A stretch of 64,000 nt of DNA from Pseudoips prasinana (lineage: Eukaryota; Arthropoda; Insecta; Lepidoptera; Nolidae), in NCBI GenBank assembly GCA_951640165.1, contig OX621247.1, forward strand, positions 26,572,001-26,636,000, in the 5' to 3' direction. Within the stretch, counting starts at the first letter, position 1, and each line of letters starts with the position of its first letter. This document shows, in pieces, positions 42,508-54,985 of this stretch. The translations under genes were made by a program, and so were the position numbers. A model generated the notes under the pieces. It had not been told where the DNA came from and made no database searches. It saw only the letters and a program-made list of their open reading frames with translations.

Positions 42508-43860
42508 AAAATATTAATTCAATAGACGGACATAATTTTGGGACGAATGGAAATGAGTTACACGTATTTATTAATTTATTTATTATTAGTACATTTATTT
42601 GACTTATTTGCCAATTTTATATAATATACTTAATAGTTAATATAATTATAAATGTCTTCAAAATGATTAGGTTTTATGACTGTGCCTGAATAGATTTGAT
42701 TATAGATAAGTATGTAAACACTTCACTGTAATTATAATTATAATTTTGACATTATGGTAATCAATAGACGTAGATTGAATTATTAACACATCAATTATTT
42801 GCATGCTATTATATAGTGAATTGTACTGCACCTTTTAAATAACAACACCTGTAATGTATACTACAATTCTGGCAAAATAAACCATTCATTCATTATCAAT
42901 AAACTGGTACGTTCATTATCTATGGCACACCTGGTATATTCATATATTTTATCTCTCCACTAGACTATAAGATATAGGTACAATGAAGCCACGTACTAGA
43001 TGGGATTACTATAATTTTATTGTATTGTATTTACTAATTGAAAGCAGGGATGCAAAAGGTAACACAGTCGTCTTTTCTTTTCAGTTACATGAATAATTAA
43101 CAGGGCTAAATACAACCCCTAATAATGCTAACAATGGCGCCATAAGCAAATGCACATTATATAAGTATTTTTTCGCACAGTCACGTTTTTAATTAAAAGG
43201 AATTTATGGGCAGCGAACAACGTTACATTATGCAAGTCACATTTTCACATGTGACTTGGCCGAGTTTATTGCCTTCACGTATTACTTGCAAATGGCGCCC
43301 AACATGGGCCGTGAAAAATCACTTGTCAAACAGCCAAAAGTAATGTTTTATTTTGTTATGACTATTTAATAAGCTTCCACATTTAAATTAACATGTAAAA
43401 AGAATTTTATTCATAACTTGACACAAACAGATAAATCGAGGCGTCCGCTGTAATTTATGGGCGTAAAATAAATCTGTAAGCGGATACAAGTTTATCCGTC
43501 CTTTCAAAATAAGGGAACATGGCGCAGGTCCGCCGCTCTCGGAAGTGGGATGACGAATGTCCACATCTTTGCCCTGGGACGGGTTATATAATGCGTAAAA
43601 TTACTGTCTTCAACTATCTTCATATGTTTCGTGCAACGTTTTCTTTTGATATATGTTTATTTATTTAGGTGGGCATAAATCACTTTTGGGATGCACATAT
43701 ATTTTTGGTGCGGGCTCGTTATGCCAAATGCCATTTTATTTCAAATACTTAGTTAGATTTATATGATGGTAAAAAAATTTACTGCTATTTTACTCGGTAA
43801 TACACTACTAGTCTTTCTTTAAAAGGCCTTTTCTTTTAAAGGACTTTGATGTAAGGTTTC
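42508..43860. other. No gene seen
   Basis: 42508-42900 may be the 3' UTR of the RT remnant, ending near 'aataaaccattcattcatta'. Beyond that, unassigned AT-rich sequence. Confidence 0.45.
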
Positions 43861-43866
43861 TAAAGG

Positions 43867-43968
43867 GTCGGCAACGCGCTAATGATGCCCCTGGTGTTGC
43901 AAGTGTTCATAGGCTACGGTGACCACTTGCCATCAGGTGGGCCGTATGCTTGTTTGCCAACTAAGTTA
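43867..43968 (+). repeat. Dispersed repeat J, copy 2
   Basis: 'gtcggcaacgcgctaatgat', 'cctggtgttgcaagtgttca', 'gccatcaggtgggccgtatg'. Confidence 0.7.
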
Positions 43969-44404
43969 AAAAAAATCTAATTAGAATTAATTTCCTTAAA
44001 TAGCAAACTTTGCCAGTTATGCCTTGCCTCATAATTTCCTCAATCCAATTAACCATTGCTATTATTTACGTGAAGCATATCATTTGACTTCTATTAATTC
44101 ATTCTTAAAGAAAAGTAGATATATATGATGTCCGGCGCTGGGAGCTTATCCCAGCGCGAGAGAGTTTGCAGCGCCCAGCTTGCTTCTCCCCGGCTGGGCG
44201 CCGTCCCTGGGATCGTTGGCGTTTGGAGGAAAGCAACTCCACTCGTACTGTATTAACGGTCCCAGGAAGAGGTAACCTACTGTAGCTAAGGTTGTCTAAA
44301 CGCGCTTGTGCGTGCTGGGGGGGGGGGGAGGCATTCGGGCATGTGTTAGTTGTCCCAAGATATTTATTTATTTATTGTACATTGTCGTGCATGAATTTTA
44401 TAAT

Positions 44405-44640
44405 CATACGAGCAGTGCCCCGCGGTTTTACCCGCGTTAAATTCTATAAATTATCATAGCTCCTCCCCCGAATATTCATGCAGAATTTGAAGTAAATTCA
44501 TGCAGTACTTTTTGAGTTTAGCCCTGACATACATACAGACAAACAGACACACAGACAAAAAATATAATAACTATATTTCTGGCTTCGATATCGACTGTAG
44601 ATCACGCCCATGGTATCCTTTAAAAAAATATGCAATGTAC
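44405..44640 (-). repeat. Helitron-like repeat, second subfamily
   Basis: 'gtgccccgcggttttacccg' at the 3' end, 'tcatgcagtactttttgagt', 'gacaaacagacacacagac', 'tatttctggcttcgatatcg'. Same layout as 60660-60924. Confidence 0.65.
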
Positions 44641-44706
44641 AGTTTTGACTTTCCTATCCGATTTTATTATATAATAATATAAGTGAATGAAACAATTACA
44701 AATAAG

Positions 44707-44885
44707 TCATCACACAAATATTCGACCTCTGGATTAGCAGTCAGGGTCACTAAACGCTAGACCAAAAGGCCAGCCATATCTATAAAAAGTTAAGCATTAT
44801 AACTTTTTATATATATGACTGGCCTTTTGGTCTAGCGTTTAGTGACCCTGACTGCTAATCCAGAGGTCGAATATTTGTGTGATGA
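44707..44885. repeat. 179-bp inverted duplication of a SINE head
   Basis: The arms are reverse complements centred at 44796: a tRNA-like head ('tggtctagcgtttagtgacc', 'cagaggtcgaatatttgtgt') and its mirror copy. The plus-strand arm continues into normal SINE sequence at 44886; the other arm has no such continuation. Confidence 0.93.
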
Positions 44886-45325
44886 GCATCATTATTTGTT
44901 TTGTTTCTGGGTGTAATTTATCCAATATATGGATGTAGTGTGGTTGGCAAATGCTTTCTTTTCACGCCGGCGATCGTTGGTTCGATTCCCACCCAGGACA
45001 GATATTTGTGTGCATGAACATTTCTGTTTGTCCTGCGTCTGGGTGTAATTATCTATATAAGTATGTATTTACAAAAGAAAAGTATTATATGTAGTATATC
45101 AACTGATATTATACTACATATAATACTTTTCTTTTGTTCAACCAGATAACTTACCTGTGTTTCCATAGTATACCTCTGCTGAGTTTGGGATCAAATGGCC
45201 GTGTGTAAATTATATCCCAGTATATTATTATTATTATTAGTTATCTGGTTGCATAGTACAGACTCTGCCTAGTTTAGGATAAGATGGCATTATGTTAATT
45301 ATTCCAAGATATGTATTTATAAAAC
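44886..45325 (+). repeat. SINE B copies with a foldback inside
   Basis: A tRNA-derived head at 44940-45000 ('tggttcgattcccacccagg') and body follow. At 45071-45137 the segment 'acaaaagaaaagtattatat' is followed by its own reverse complement, after which the SINE continues. A second 3' fragment lies at 45240-45320. Confidence 0.8.
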
Positions 45326-48314
45326 TTTTATAGAAATATCCTTAAATGTTTAAGCTTCTCTGGAATCGTATATGAGATCGTACGAGTAGATCTATTATGT
45401 GACTTCAAAAATAACTGACATTCAGACTACCTTGCTGGTCTAGAAGCTTGAACTAGATAGAGTTATCTAGTAAGAAGTCCTCCGCAGATAAAAATAGCTA
45501 TTAATAATTTTCAGATATGAAAGACACCCAGCAACAGCCTATGGGCTGGAAGTTAGGTGGGGAAAAACTTTCGTGCCTCGGAACTCTCCAGTTGTCTCTG
45601 ATAGCCGTTCCAATAATAATAATAGTTAAAAGGGTATAGAGAGTTTGAGAGTTTTTATGCACAGACTCCTGCACTATAATATGTCCTGCGTAGTTTCCGA
45701 GCCGAAATTAGGCTTATTAGAAACGCTATTAACTTCAAGAAATTATCTTATAATTCTTTATGATTAAGTCACGATCTACTAATTTATTTATACCTACGAT
45801 TAAGTATATTGTTAATTTGTAATACTACAATTCATGTTCTCTTTTCTTGAGTCTATAAGAAAGAACAGTTTTTTTTCACTGTATAATGTTCATTGACTAC
45901 TCAACTATTTGTTTCAGTAAAGAAGTTTAAAGTTACACTGCAGCTTAAGTGAATACAGCTTTAAGGTCTTACAAATTCACTTCCCACTTCTTGCGTTGTT
46001 GTGAATTGTTGAGCCTCTTGCTGAGGCAGTATCTTAAGCATGCACCACTGAAGGACAGTCACGTGCAAACCATTTGACTTAAGTAATTAAGCGGTGATTA
46101 AAGTTCTACATTCTAAGCTAGACTTAGTAGTATTTGCTCGCGAACCGCTCCTCTGTTGGCGCACAACTTGGGACCACTTTATTAATATTTGTTTACGCGT
46201 TGCATTTAAATTTTAAACGGCTTTTTATATGAAGCGTTTGCTTATAAAGCCTTTTAATATTACCTTGAGGGACCGTAATAAATAAAACATGTTTGATATT
46301 AAGTTTTATAAGGGTGTTTCAGAAGATTTATTATCCACTTTTCTGTTGTTATCCTGGAACTCCCGTTGAGACAATATTGGAGCATGTGGTGCTAAATACT
46401 AGTCACGTACGAGTTCTCGCCTTTAATTAAGCGGTCATTAAAGTTTTATACAGGACCGTGTCGGAACCAGTTGCTACGAGTCCATTGGTGTCAATAGTCG
46501 AACCGCTTTTCATTAATTGTCTTTTATTCCGCGCATGGAATACCAAGTTTTATACGCCTCTGATAGTTTCAGTATGAAGGGGAAATCTGGTGGCATTTTA
46601 CGAACCCTGCCACTTATGGATATTGTGTAGAGTGATGGATGACATTATAATTAATTAAAAGTTTATTAGATATTTATTAAAGAAGTAATAAATCCCAAAA
46701 TGCCGAAAATCGAATTTTTTGTAGGCGCTATTACATACATTAATAAGAAAGTGTATAATTATTATTGTAATTCAAAAGGTACATTGTAACGTAACTCGGG
46801 AGGCTCGTTTAAAATATATTTATCGTTTGCGTAATTAGCCATTAGAAGGTCCCTTTTTCCTGAGAACGCAATTAATTTACAATTATGTACAAGAAGCTGC
46901 AGTCTTATTAAATAAAATGTTTCAAAGACTTCTCCCCCATTAATTTTGGGCAATTTCTTTCTTAGACGAAGCTTTAATTATCAAAGATTTACAATTTCTG
47001 AAACATTCCCTTTTACACCTTTTCACTTTTGCTTTATGACGTCATATTTTCAATAAAAAATCATTTTAATGAATCGTGTTACTTTTGTTAATGTGTTTTT
47101 ATTTTCTTATAATTATGTAGTCGTTTCAGAAAAATGGATGATGTTGTGAGGGCGGGATAGAATATGTTCTTCCTGGCACGCGGGAAAACCACTCATGTTG
47201 CCATAACTTATTTAAACTACCAACTTGGTCTATAGGTTGGTCCGGCAAAGTCTAGTGTGGTCTGGTTTGGTGACTAACAGTTTTACTGTTTCCCGCCGTG
47301 TGTATGTGAGAACCAGTGTCTGTAAATTTGCAGTTCGCTTATTATTCATATTAGCTTTCAAAAAGCTAGTCAGAGAACACTATTTGTCTGGATAACTTAT
47401 GGTTCCTTAAGTAAAGTATTAATTCTTATTTATTTCGTTAATTATGTTTTTTTAACAGTGAATTTATTTAAAATACCCTTATTTATGGATATAACACATT
47501 TTGGTATATCTCTTGTTGCACACCTAATGAAATTGCAAAAACAATGTTCCTCTCCATCCTAAGGCTGTTTGGAAGAGATCGCTTTATGCGATCTTCTTTA
47601 TCTTCTTATCGTGTCGATGGTAAGAATTAAATTTTATCTGACCAAAATTGGGCAACGCTGACTGCCATGGCTGAAGCGTCATACAACTCCTGAAGGAAAT
47701 AGGAGACTGGGTCAGAGTTATAAGCAGAAAAATGTGCCATCCTTTGGGGTGACAAGAACCGCTCTTTATACAGCTATCTATGTAATATTTTATGTCATAT
47801 GTATTCTTAACGTGTACAATAAACAGTATTCTATTCGGCAAGATTAGTATTTAAAGTAATAAACTTAAAGTAATGCATTTTATAATCTTTCTCGCGTTTT
47901 CTTGTTTATATAGGAAACAACTAGCGGACTAGATAGACGACTACATCTAGCCAACAATAAGCGAGCGATTACTATTGGCTTACTGACCACTTAACACGTA
48001 CCTATCCAAGATGCTTACACCACGTTTCGGATTCTAACAGGATTGTCATACCTACATGTACTCATAATAGGATCTCACAGTTCAGAGTGCTTATTGAAGC
48101 ACAGACAACTCGAAAACCCTGATTGTATTACAAATCATGACCTGAGCGTGGATAGAACATAAGACGTCCCAGGTTCAGCAGTGGGGCTTTTGACTATCTG
48201 TAACGTTTGTTATAGATGTTTTCATGACAACCGGGACCGATGCCTTAACCTGTATTGCAAGACATTGGTATCTCCACAGTCAACCAGTCCTTGAATCATA
48301 TCTTCGTTTGTAAA
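45326..48314. other. Long stretch without a recognisable gene
   Basis: Contains a family L trace at 45540-45690, a weakly repeated segment ('aattaagcggt-attaaagtt') at 46088 and 46426, and an SINE-tail trace at 47545-47600. Frames are random. Confidence 0.45.
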
Positions 48315-48580
48315 GGCGCTCCTTGCCAGTTGCACTCACCGACAGACTGACCGCGAGCATAGGTGCTTCACCTCGCCGATCACTTACGGATCGGCGAGGT
48401 GAAGCACCTATGCTCGCGGTCAGTCTTAAGATGGGTGACCGGGTTATAAATGGGTCAAAGTGGTTTAACTTCTGATCGTCTCCGTGCTTCAGAGAGCTCG
48501 TTAAGCTGTCGGTCCCGGTTGTTAGTGTTACACAAATATCGTTTATCCCCGACAGAGCCCTACTGGGTGGCTTGATAAAG
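48315..48580 (+). repeat. 5S-derived SINE containing an 81-bp foldback
   Basis: At 48345-48425 the 5S-like segment ('cggcgaggtgaagcacctat', 'gctcgcggtcagtc') is preceded by its own reverse complement. The normal body follows ('gatgggtgacc', 'gctgtcggtcccggttgtta'). Confidence 0.85.
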
Positions 48581-49190
48581 AATGAGAGACACCAAAATTT
48601 GTTCAATTCGGGAATCAAACCGCGGCCTTCTTAAAACGGCCCGACCAGCTTACACGAATAAAGATTTAATCAAGTCCAGTGAATAATTGCAGACTCCACT
48701 TACATCTCGAATTCACTTACTAGAATTTCCGCAGACATTTAACCTTAAACCTCCCATGAATCTAAACGTCTTCCTCATTTAGCTTACGTACCCCATAATT
48801 ACGTCCCCGCTAAAATAAGTAGATCGTTGAAGGAAGATCTAAGAATATAAAATGTTCAATAAAGTCCTTCGAGCCGCAGCTAAAGTATCTGGCCGAGCCC
48901 TTTTCATTCTAGTATTAGAATTTTTAATAAAGTCTGACGTCAACAAGGTTTTATATGCGAAAAATGGTCGTTAACGAGTGCCTGTGGGAGGTAAAAGTGT
49001 GTTAATGAAGCATTTTACATACCTTCAGTATAAAATATGGTAAGTTTATATCTGAGTCTGAATAGTGAAGGCTGATGAAATATTTGGAAGATTTTTTATG
49101 AGGTTATGAATTTAAAGTACGCATTATGTTGGTAATGGATGTTAGCAAAAACTAAAAGATTGTGGAAATGCGCATTGGGGAAAAAAATAT
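48581..49190. other. No gene seen
   Basis: Unassigned. Confidence 0.4.
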
Positions 49191-49194
49191 AAAG

Positions 49195-49300
49195 ACATAT
49201 CTTGGGACAACTAGCACATTGCCATCTGATTCCAAACCAGGAAGGGCCTGTAATATAGAAAACAGGACATTGATAAACATAGTTTATATTTCTAAACTAG
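49195..49300 (-). repeat. SINE B 3' fragment
   Basis: 'tatcttgggacaactagcac' and 'tgattccaaaccaggaaggg'. Confidence 0.6.
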
Positions 49301-49770
49301 CTATGCCCCGGTTTCACCCGCGTTAAACTTTATAAATTATAGCCTATGTGTTATTCGGATATATAAGCTATTATACTACACAGTTTCATCAAAATTCTCT
49401 CAGTAGTTTTGGCTAAATAACACATAGGCAATAACAGTTTTGGATAAAAGTAACAAACATACATCTATACTCACAAACTTTCGCATTTACAATATTAGTA
49501 GGATGCGTACCTCTAGCGGTTTTGGTAGTACACGCCGGAATAGCTCGCAGATGGTAGATATTTTCCTACTTACTTGATACTGTTCGTCATATTTTGGACA
49601 ATTCACACAATATCTTTATAAATTGTAACCTATGTGTTATTCTGATGTATAAGCTATATTATTGTAAAGTTTCATTAAAATCTATTCAGTACTTTTTCCG
49701 TGAAGAGGTAACAAACATCCATCCATCCATACTGACAAACTTTCGCGTTTATAATATTAGTAGGATAAAT
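49301..49770 (-). repeat. Two adjacent Helitron-like repeats
   Basis: The first runs from 'ctagctatgccccggtttca' (near 49298) to 'attagtagga' at 49502. The second (about 49505-49766) has the same middle ('tgtaacctatgtgttattct') and ends 'ataatattagtaggat'. Confidence 0.7.
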
Positions 49771-49926
49771 ACATATTATAGATATGTTACTACACCCAGA
49801 AACTGAACAAATAATTGTGCACATCACACAAAGCTATTTTGTTGGACCTATAAATATTGGTAATGTTCACAAGTTAATAATAATAGTTTATGAAATTTAA
49901 ATAACCCTTTGCACATTGGCAAAAGA

Positions 49927-50005
49927 CGTGTGCAAAGATCGTGACAAATAGAAATCTGTTGTCTCTGCCTCCCCCTCTGGGAAACAGGCGTGAGTCTATG
50001 TATGC
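49927..50005 (+). repeat. Short repeat shared with 27716-27795
   Basis: 'gtgtgcaaagatcgtgacaa' to 'ggcgtgagtctatgtatg'. Confidence 0.65.
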
Positions 50006-50639
50006 ACATTGTAAGCACATGTACTTTGTAAGTACCTCCGTGTTTAACTTATAACTTACGAAAACGAGCTTATCGATTTTTCGTCCCAGCTATATCCTGT
50101 AACTGTTTATGGAAGAATTTTCAATTCAATTTCGTTACGTATAAATATACGTGTATAATATACATATTTTTATTAATATACAAAGTCAGTTAATTACCGA
50201 TTCACTTTGTATCAGACGAGGAAAAAACCGGAAGAAATATTTGATTTCTCAGGGCGCAAGGTTTCAATCGTGGCTGTATTTAATTAAGCACATCCCCTGG
50301 GCACTTCAGTACAGTGTAACGTTCAGATTTTATTTTGCCCTGCTGCCCTCTTCAGTGAAGTAAATAATAGAGCTTTTATAAAGTGCAGCGGCGATTTCCT
50401 CTTAGGTTTTTGTTTGGATGAGTTTGTAAACATTATTTTCTGGGACATTTGGAGCTTCAGATATTTGTTATTTTAATTTGAATAAGATAAATGTTATTTA
50501 ACCATCGAGTAATTGTATTCGAGTGCCCTAAGCCATCCGGTAGGATTTCAAGGAGATAGCGACCACAATCCTCAAACCGGACAAATCTTAGCATATTTCT
50601 TTGAGTATTTTTAAACAACGCTAGTACTAAGTACAAATA
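50006..50639. other. No gene seen
   Basis: Unassigned AT-rich. Confidence 0.4.
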
Positions 50640-50770
50640 CCACCCGCAAAAAGTGTGTACGGGTGGGTATGTCGGACTCGCACCTACTTAACCTACCTGC
50701 CGTGGACTTCTCTTGGCGCCTAATGGGGGAGCCCCGGGAACGCGGGTATGCTGCTCCGATGCCCCCCTTT
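50640..50770 (+). repeat. Repeat family G, copy 2
   Basis: 'cccgcaaaaagtgtgtacgg', 'gtatgtcggactcgca', 'ctgccgtggac', 'cgcgggtatgctgctccgat'. Confidence 0.75.
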
Positions 50771-51089
50771 TGCGCCATGTCCCAGATGCTCGCGATACAT
50801 AAGTACCTGTATCGTGGAGACTTTACAAAACAGACACAAAGCACACCCACACAAGTTGTCCTGTCCAGGGCTCCAACACGAAATTCTGTAATAAAAATCT
50901 TTATTTAATAATAAAACACATTTACGAAAATTATATAATATAGTATCATTGCCCTGCAAACACATCTTAATGCTAGACAATAAAAGAAAAAGGTAAAAAG
51001 CCATGGCACTTTTCGCCTAGAAGCCATGGCAGTATCTAATAAAATTAGATTATTTATGTCAAAATGTCAGGTGGTTTCTGTGGAGGTTG

Positions 51090-51153
51090 ACATTTTGCGC
51101 CGAGGTGATATTCCATGGCCGCCTCCATGGAATATCACCTCGGCGCAAAATGT
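51090..51153. repeat. 64-bp perfect hairpin
   Basis: Arms 'cattttgcgccgaggtgata' (to 'ttccatgg') are exactly inverted around 'ccgcct'. Confidence 0.95.
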
Positions 51154-51944
51154 GTTAATAAGAAACTGTTAATATATAATTGTCGGCTCGTCTTGTTGAA
51201 ACCATGAATCCGAGTTGTACGATTATAACCTTCAAATTTCTTGGAATCTTTAATTTTTTACTGATAATCTACCGTTATATAGGTATTTTATTTCTAAATC
51301 GCTTCGTATTTTTTACTTTATTATCCATTTCAATGAAACGTACAAAAATCTATGTATTTCCCTTCATTATTTCAGTCACTCATTCAGTTACGAATCCACA
51401 TAGCATAGGCTTCCAACTTATAAAACCTCTATCTTTGTATTGAGGGCGCAATATCTGCGGGAGCACTGGGGTAGAACTTAAGTTTTACTTCACATCAATT
51501 GACACTGATATTGTTCAGTTCTGAATGCTTTCCACTTTTTCTGCCCTATTTAATTTACTGTAGAACAAAGAATTCTATTTATATATAAAAACTAGAATAA
51601 CTTTCAAACTACGTATAAACTAGCCTCTATTATGGAGTCGGACTTCGGTTTTAGGGATCCGTACCTTAGTGGTAAAACGGAGCACTAGTATTTCATTGCA
51701 GGTATTTCCCATCCGATATGCATTAAGGAGCGAGGTTATTCCTTACTTAAGACACGTTGCGAGTGTCTATGTCGATGATCACTTACTATAAGGTGAATCA
51801 TTCGTTTCAGATTTAATACCCACTAGTGTAGACTTACTCTCTACGTAAAAAAGTTCTGTTTAAGTATCAGCTCGATAAGTGATTTGTATTTTGACTATAA
51901 GCATGGTATGGCACAAAATAGTAAAGCTCCGTTTTCTCTATTTC
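51154..51944. other. No gene seen
   Basis: An 87-codon frame at 51180-51443 is hydrophobic and AT-driven. A fragment of the 'ggatccgtacc...aaaacgg' repeat lies at 51628-51690. Confidence 0.4.
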
Positions 51945-51949
51945 ACCTG

Positions 51950-52376
51950 ATAGTAAGTAATCGCCGCCGCCCATGGATACTCGCAACAGCAGACGTCGCA
52001 AATGCGTTGCGAACCTTTAAGAAAGAAATAGGCTAGCTTATTGAAGGCCTGATCCGGTATACGATGCTATGTCATAGCTGAACGGCCCTTGTAAAAGCTA
52101 GCCTTTTTATATTTCAAAATAAATCGAAAAATTTGGTTAGCAGAAATAAATTACTACGTAAGTATAATCCTATCTTAATATAAAAAATCTTTTATAGAAT
52201 TTTTACAGCGTATACAATTTCTCAAAAATCGTTTATAAAATAGCTTAATCATGCCGCTCGCGCGCGGGGTTTCGGACATTTTCGAGTTTTAAACACAACG
52301 CGCGCCACAGTCATCTTTATATATGTACGGCACCCTAACAGAATAAAATCCGACTCGTGTTGGCCGGGTTTTTCCT
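51950..52376 (-). repeat. Repeat J copy 3 and a 'ttggccgggttttt' fragment
   Basis: 51950-52025 'agtaagtaatcgccgccgcc', 'actcgcaacagcaga'. 52320-52376 ends 'ccgactcgtgttggccgggt'. Confidence 0.6.
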
Positions 52377-52687
52377 ATTCAGATTGAATCACTTCGTCTC
52401 CCGAGAGTTGAGATTAATTCAGCCGGGTTGCTTTGTGCCCAGATATGAATTATTGTTATCCAAGCCCTTTGGAAATAACCTGTTTCGCTAACCGATGTTT
52501 CTTTGAAGCTATGGGTGTTAGTTTAAATTCTTTACTACTGGTAAATATTTCATCCAATTAGCGGTTACGTGATTTTCAATTCTGTTAATGTATTTTTGAT
52601 TTATAGTGCTTTCATAATGATCTAAAAATAAATATTGTTTAAATCAGTTTTAGTAAAGAAGAGTTGGTCTATGTTTTTAAACACTAA
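52377..52687. other. No gene seen
   Basis: Unassigned. Confidence 0.4.
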
Positions 52688-52840
52688 TCATCATCATCAT
52701 ATCAGCCGAAAGACGTCCACAGCTGGACAAAAGCCTCCCCCAAGGATTTCCTAAATAGCCGGTCCTGCGCTGCCCCCATCCAGCTGCTTCCCGCGACCCT
52801 TGCAAGATCCTCGGTCCACCTTGTAGGGGGCATGCCCACG
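52688..52840 (-). repeat. RTE-like retroelement, 3' end
   Basis: 'atcatcatcatatcagccga', 'gacgtccacagctggacaaa', 'aggatcctgcaa'-type end degraded to 'gcaagatcctcggtccacct'. Confidence 0.7.
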
Positions 52841-52944
52841 TTTAAACACTAATAATTTACCCTTATCGAGAGCTAGGCAGCAATAATTCCCTTTTATACC
52901 AAACGTTCCGGCATTTTTTTTAAATGACAATGCGCACACCAGCC

Positions 52945-53262
52945 TATGAGTCACGAGTATATGTCGCGGGGTACTTTACAAATATAATATAATTAACGAT
53001 CTCAACATATAGACGCCAGCTAATCAAGCTACCCCAATCTGTCAAATTTCCCCAATTAAAAGTGAACCTTATGCTTTTGTGATAAAGTTGAAAATCTTTA
53101 AAAGAAATTTGACAGATTGGGGTAGCTGGAAGTGCTGGGATCGGTACATTCAGCCTCGGAACAACTATTTATGCGTTACAAAAATATGTTTATGCGGGAA
53201 TGGAACCCGGGACATGAAGTGGCGATTCGACTGTCTTAAACGCTGGGCCACACGTGCGTTAA
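52945..53262 (-). repeat. SINE family A, split by a TA-MITE
   Basis: 'gtcgcggggtactttacaaa' on the left and 'cacgtgtggcccagcg'-type head (minus strand, 53240-53262) with B-box 'gggttccattcccgc' on the right. The MITE at 53010-53144 lies in the middle. Confidence 0.75.
53010..53144 (+). mobile_element. 135-bp TA-MITE, copy 6
   Basis: Ends 'tagacgccagc' and 'gtgctgggatcgg' are flanked by TA. It interrupts the SINE A. Confidence 0.92.
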
Positions 53263-53689
53263 TAAAATAGCATATGAATTACATAACACATTTCTCACAA
53301 CAGTTCTAGTCTTGTTTACGAAGTTGTTAATATCGAGTAGAAATTCGCAATTTTCCTTATCACCGAACATTTAGAGACACGCAACTGTATCCCACTTATA
53401 CGTCATATAACTACAAGTAATACGACCCTAACTGTATTAGTTGTATCCAGGGTTGACAACTCTCGGCCACAACGCCATAAACTAACTCCATTTAATATGG
53501 AAACTGCGAGACACTTCCTTATATCAGGAGTTTAATTATACTGCGTTCGTACTCGTAGGATTTAGTTCAAAACGATTAAATGATGAGCAGTTCCATTAGA
53601 AAATATTCTATAATAATGCCGACATAAGTAGTAGCATCACGCTTATAAAAGTTGCCTTCGCCAATTCGAAAACTTTCGATGATTTAAAG
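53263..53689. other. No gene seen
   Basis: Unassigned. Confidence 0.4.
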
Positions 53690-54100
53690 CAGTGTTTTTC
53701 AACCTGTGGGTCGCGACCCCCCGGGGGGTCGCCAAGCCAAGCAAGGTGAGGTCGTGACACTTCTATAGTTAAGTTGCAAAAAGTTGGGAAAGCTAGTCAA
53801 ATGAATTTGGGGTATTATGACTAGGCCTGCTGCAAATACATTAAAAGTTTAGCGCGAAGTTCCAAAACTCTGGCTAGTACTTTGTCTCTTGACACCCACC
53901 TAACCTTTGAATGATAAATTAAATTTTGGTGGAGCGCTTTCTATTGCAATTCTTCACAAATTTTAATGATGTATTTATCCGAACCCTATGAAAATGAATA
54001 AAAATGTTGGATATGTGTCACAAAATAAAAGAAACATGGAAAAAATGCGGGTAAAAAACGGGTAGAGGGGTCGCGTGATGAAAAAGGTTGAAAAACACTG
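53690..54100. mobile_element. hAT MITE, Charlie/SPIN-like (411 bp)
   Basis: Starts 'cagtgtttttcaacctgtgg' then 'gtcgcgacccc', and ends '...ggttgaaaaacactg'. These termini closely resemble those of Charlie/SPIN hAT elements, in which 'tcaacctgtgggtcgcgacc' is diagnostic. The right end has 'ggggtcgcgtgatgaaaaag' inverted. Flanking 8-mers do not match well, so the target duplication has decayed or one flank changed. No transposase frame. Confidence 0.85.
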
Positions 54101-54751
54101 ATAAGCAACTAGCCGCGCCTCAAACATTGTTTAATTCCACCAAAAGTAGCTTAATTGATGAACGATTCCGTACTTCGGAGGGAACTTTAAGTCGGTTCCG
54201 AGTGAAGTCATTAGACAACAGTCGAGCAGCCTATAGATGTATAATATATATATATACCTCAAATATAAATAATTAACTAAAAATAAAATACTTTTATAAT
54301 AACAAATCATAATATTAGAATAACTTGCTTAACAAACTAGGCCATCAATGCAACATACAGTAAAATTCGAATTTGTACATCCATGTTGTGCTTGGTTAAC
54401 TTAACTTGAGTTTCTTACCGGTTATGATATTTACTTACCCACATCTATTTTGTTCTTAAGAATATCGTTTTTGTTAATTAATATATGCGTACCTTTGTGC
54501 GCCCTAATTAATAATCTTAGTTTTAAAAATTGTTTATCAGTAAGTGAATTATGTATACAATTCTTTATGAGAAATAAAGTTATTCTTAACCGTAACCGTA
54601 AGCCTTTTCAAAGGCCCACTGGGCGGCTTGCATAACTCTGATACTGATGGTTTATGTGGTCCTGGATGTGACTAAGGTCACTAGAGCTCATCGGGGAGGA
54701 GGAAGGGTCGGCAACCCCTCTAGTCTGTCGTAAACGTCATAGCTTTATTAA
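54101..54751. other. No gene; 5S-SINE 3' fragment
   Basis: 54600-54660 ('ccttttcaaaggcccactgg', 'gcggcttgcataactctgat') is the 3' part of the 5S-derived SINE. The rest is unassigned. Confidence 0.5.
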
Positions 54752-54985
54752 GCACTAGCTGTGCCCCGCGGTTTTACCCGCGTTAAATTTTATAAATTAT
54801 CACAGTTCCTCCCCCGTAGTTGATAGCGTGATAATATTATGTAGCCTATATGTTGACCCGACCTCTTAGTAATATTCATGCAAATTTGAAGTAAATCCAT
54901 GCAGTACTTTTTGAGTTTAGCCCGGACATTCATACAGACAAACAGACACACAGACAACAATTCTAAAAACTATATTTTTAACTTT
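54752..54985 (-). repeat. Helitron-like repeat, second subfamily
   Basis: 'ctagctgtgccccgcggttt', 'tcctcccccgtagttgatag', 'ttgacccgacctcttagtaa', 'gacaaacagacacacagac'. Confidence 0.7.

Noticed and set aside
44325..44335. Run of G near 44320-44332 as a functional G-quadruplex
   Set aside because: A single homopolymer run without spaced G-tracts; likely slippage or sequencing noise.
51180..51443. 87-codon hydrophobic frame
   Set aside because: Hydrophobicity comes from T-rich codons; no start context or family resemblance.
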